In this document: positions 63,807-64,000 of the stretch, piece by piece
How positions within the stretch are numbered: the stretch's first letter is position 1
Layout: each line of letters opens with the position of its first letter
NCBI RefSeq assembly: GCF_014851395.1
Contig: NW_024040485.1
Location: 9,070,384 to 9,134,383, forward strand
Reading direction: 5' to 3'
Length of the DNA stretch: 64,000 nucleotides
From: Micropterus salmoides
Taxonomy: Eukaryota > Chordata > Actinopteri > Centrarchiformes > Centrarchidae
Notes under the pieces: model-generated
Told to the model about the DNA's origin: nothing
Seen by the model: only the letters and a program-made list of their open reading frames with translations
Databases searched by the model: none
Translations under genes and position numbers: made by a program

Positions 63807-64000
63807 TGGGACATTTTATCTCTTCAACAAATGGATTCTGCAAGCGACTGTTTTTCAGACTCACATTAAAGCATGTGCTGTAGTGTGTGTGTTTCCGTGT
63901 TTGATCCGCATCCATCAACCTAGGGACGCTTTTTCATTTCTCCAGGCAGAGGACATTTAGGGGAATCATGTTTTCTGACTTTTTTCTAAGTAAAAGCTCT

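Larger units (their letters stand above)
59361..64000. other. intergenic region after mtcl2
   Basis: No gene is recognised. It holds a TA-flanked MITE (61611-61855), an inverted-end element (62615-63437), a tRNA-like SINE head (63747-63806), AG-rich tracts (60470-60560, 60700-60740) and a GC-balanced stretch at 60590-60900. Confidence 0.65.

Noticed and set aside
1..64000. CRISPR array, prophage or bacterial operon
   Set aside because: The sequence has GT-AG introns, SINEs and MITEs. The only periodic repeats are microsatellites and there are no spaced direct repeats with unique spacers.

Overview
This is a eukaryotic genomic window, almost certainly from a bony fish and probably a spiny-rayed (percomorph) teleost. 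It contains one protein-coding gene split over GT-AG introns. The rest is AT-rich DNA full of short interspersed elements: tRNA-derived SINEs, MITE-like inverted-repeat elements, hAT-like remnants and CA/TG microsatellites of types I know from fish genomes. No bacterial, viral or organellar genes, rRNA genes or CRISPR arrays are visible.

The gene is on the + strand and is the fish orthologue of MTCL2, also called SOGA1 (microtubule crosslinking factor 2; suppressor of glucose, autophagy-associated 1). I assembled 12 coding exons from 24178 to 58211. Together they encode 1572 residues and the natural stop codon. Every junction keeps one reading frame; all introns are phase 0 except one phase 2 intron (48268-48760). 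The amino-terminal exons are not in the window or were not recognised, so bases 1-24177 are read as one long intron. The 3' UTR runs to a pair of overlapping-type AATAAA signals near 59328-59343. The remaining 4.6 kb is intergenic or belongs to an unseen neighbour.

Layout: 1-24177 upstream intron (SINE pieces, MITEs, a CA repeat, a broken hAT transposase piece). 24178-26183 first two visible exons, with most of the central coiled coil. 26184-48760 eight small to medium exons separated by introns of 0.5-4.2 kb that hold repeats. 48761-50336 the largest, low-complexity Ser/Pro-rich exon. 50337-58007 a repeat-packed intron with a 1.2 kb inverted-repeat element. 58008-59360 last coding exon and 3' UTR. 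59361-64000 no gene, several MITE or SINE elements.

The most notable local observation is a 104-bp, nearly identical (about 98%) copy of the middle of the exon at 40266-40433. It sits 1968 bp upstream in the preceding intron (38340-38443), directly behind a repeat end that also occurs at about 41207-41283. A splice-acceptor-like site lies in front of it in the correct phase, and an in-frame stop follows. Other points to check are two competing acceptors at the last exon that would give different carboxyl termini, a TG microsatellite sitting in the 3' splice site of the largest exon, and the TIR-bounded element at 52826-54059. Comparisons with mammalian MTCL2/SOGA1 are from memory; no alignment was run.
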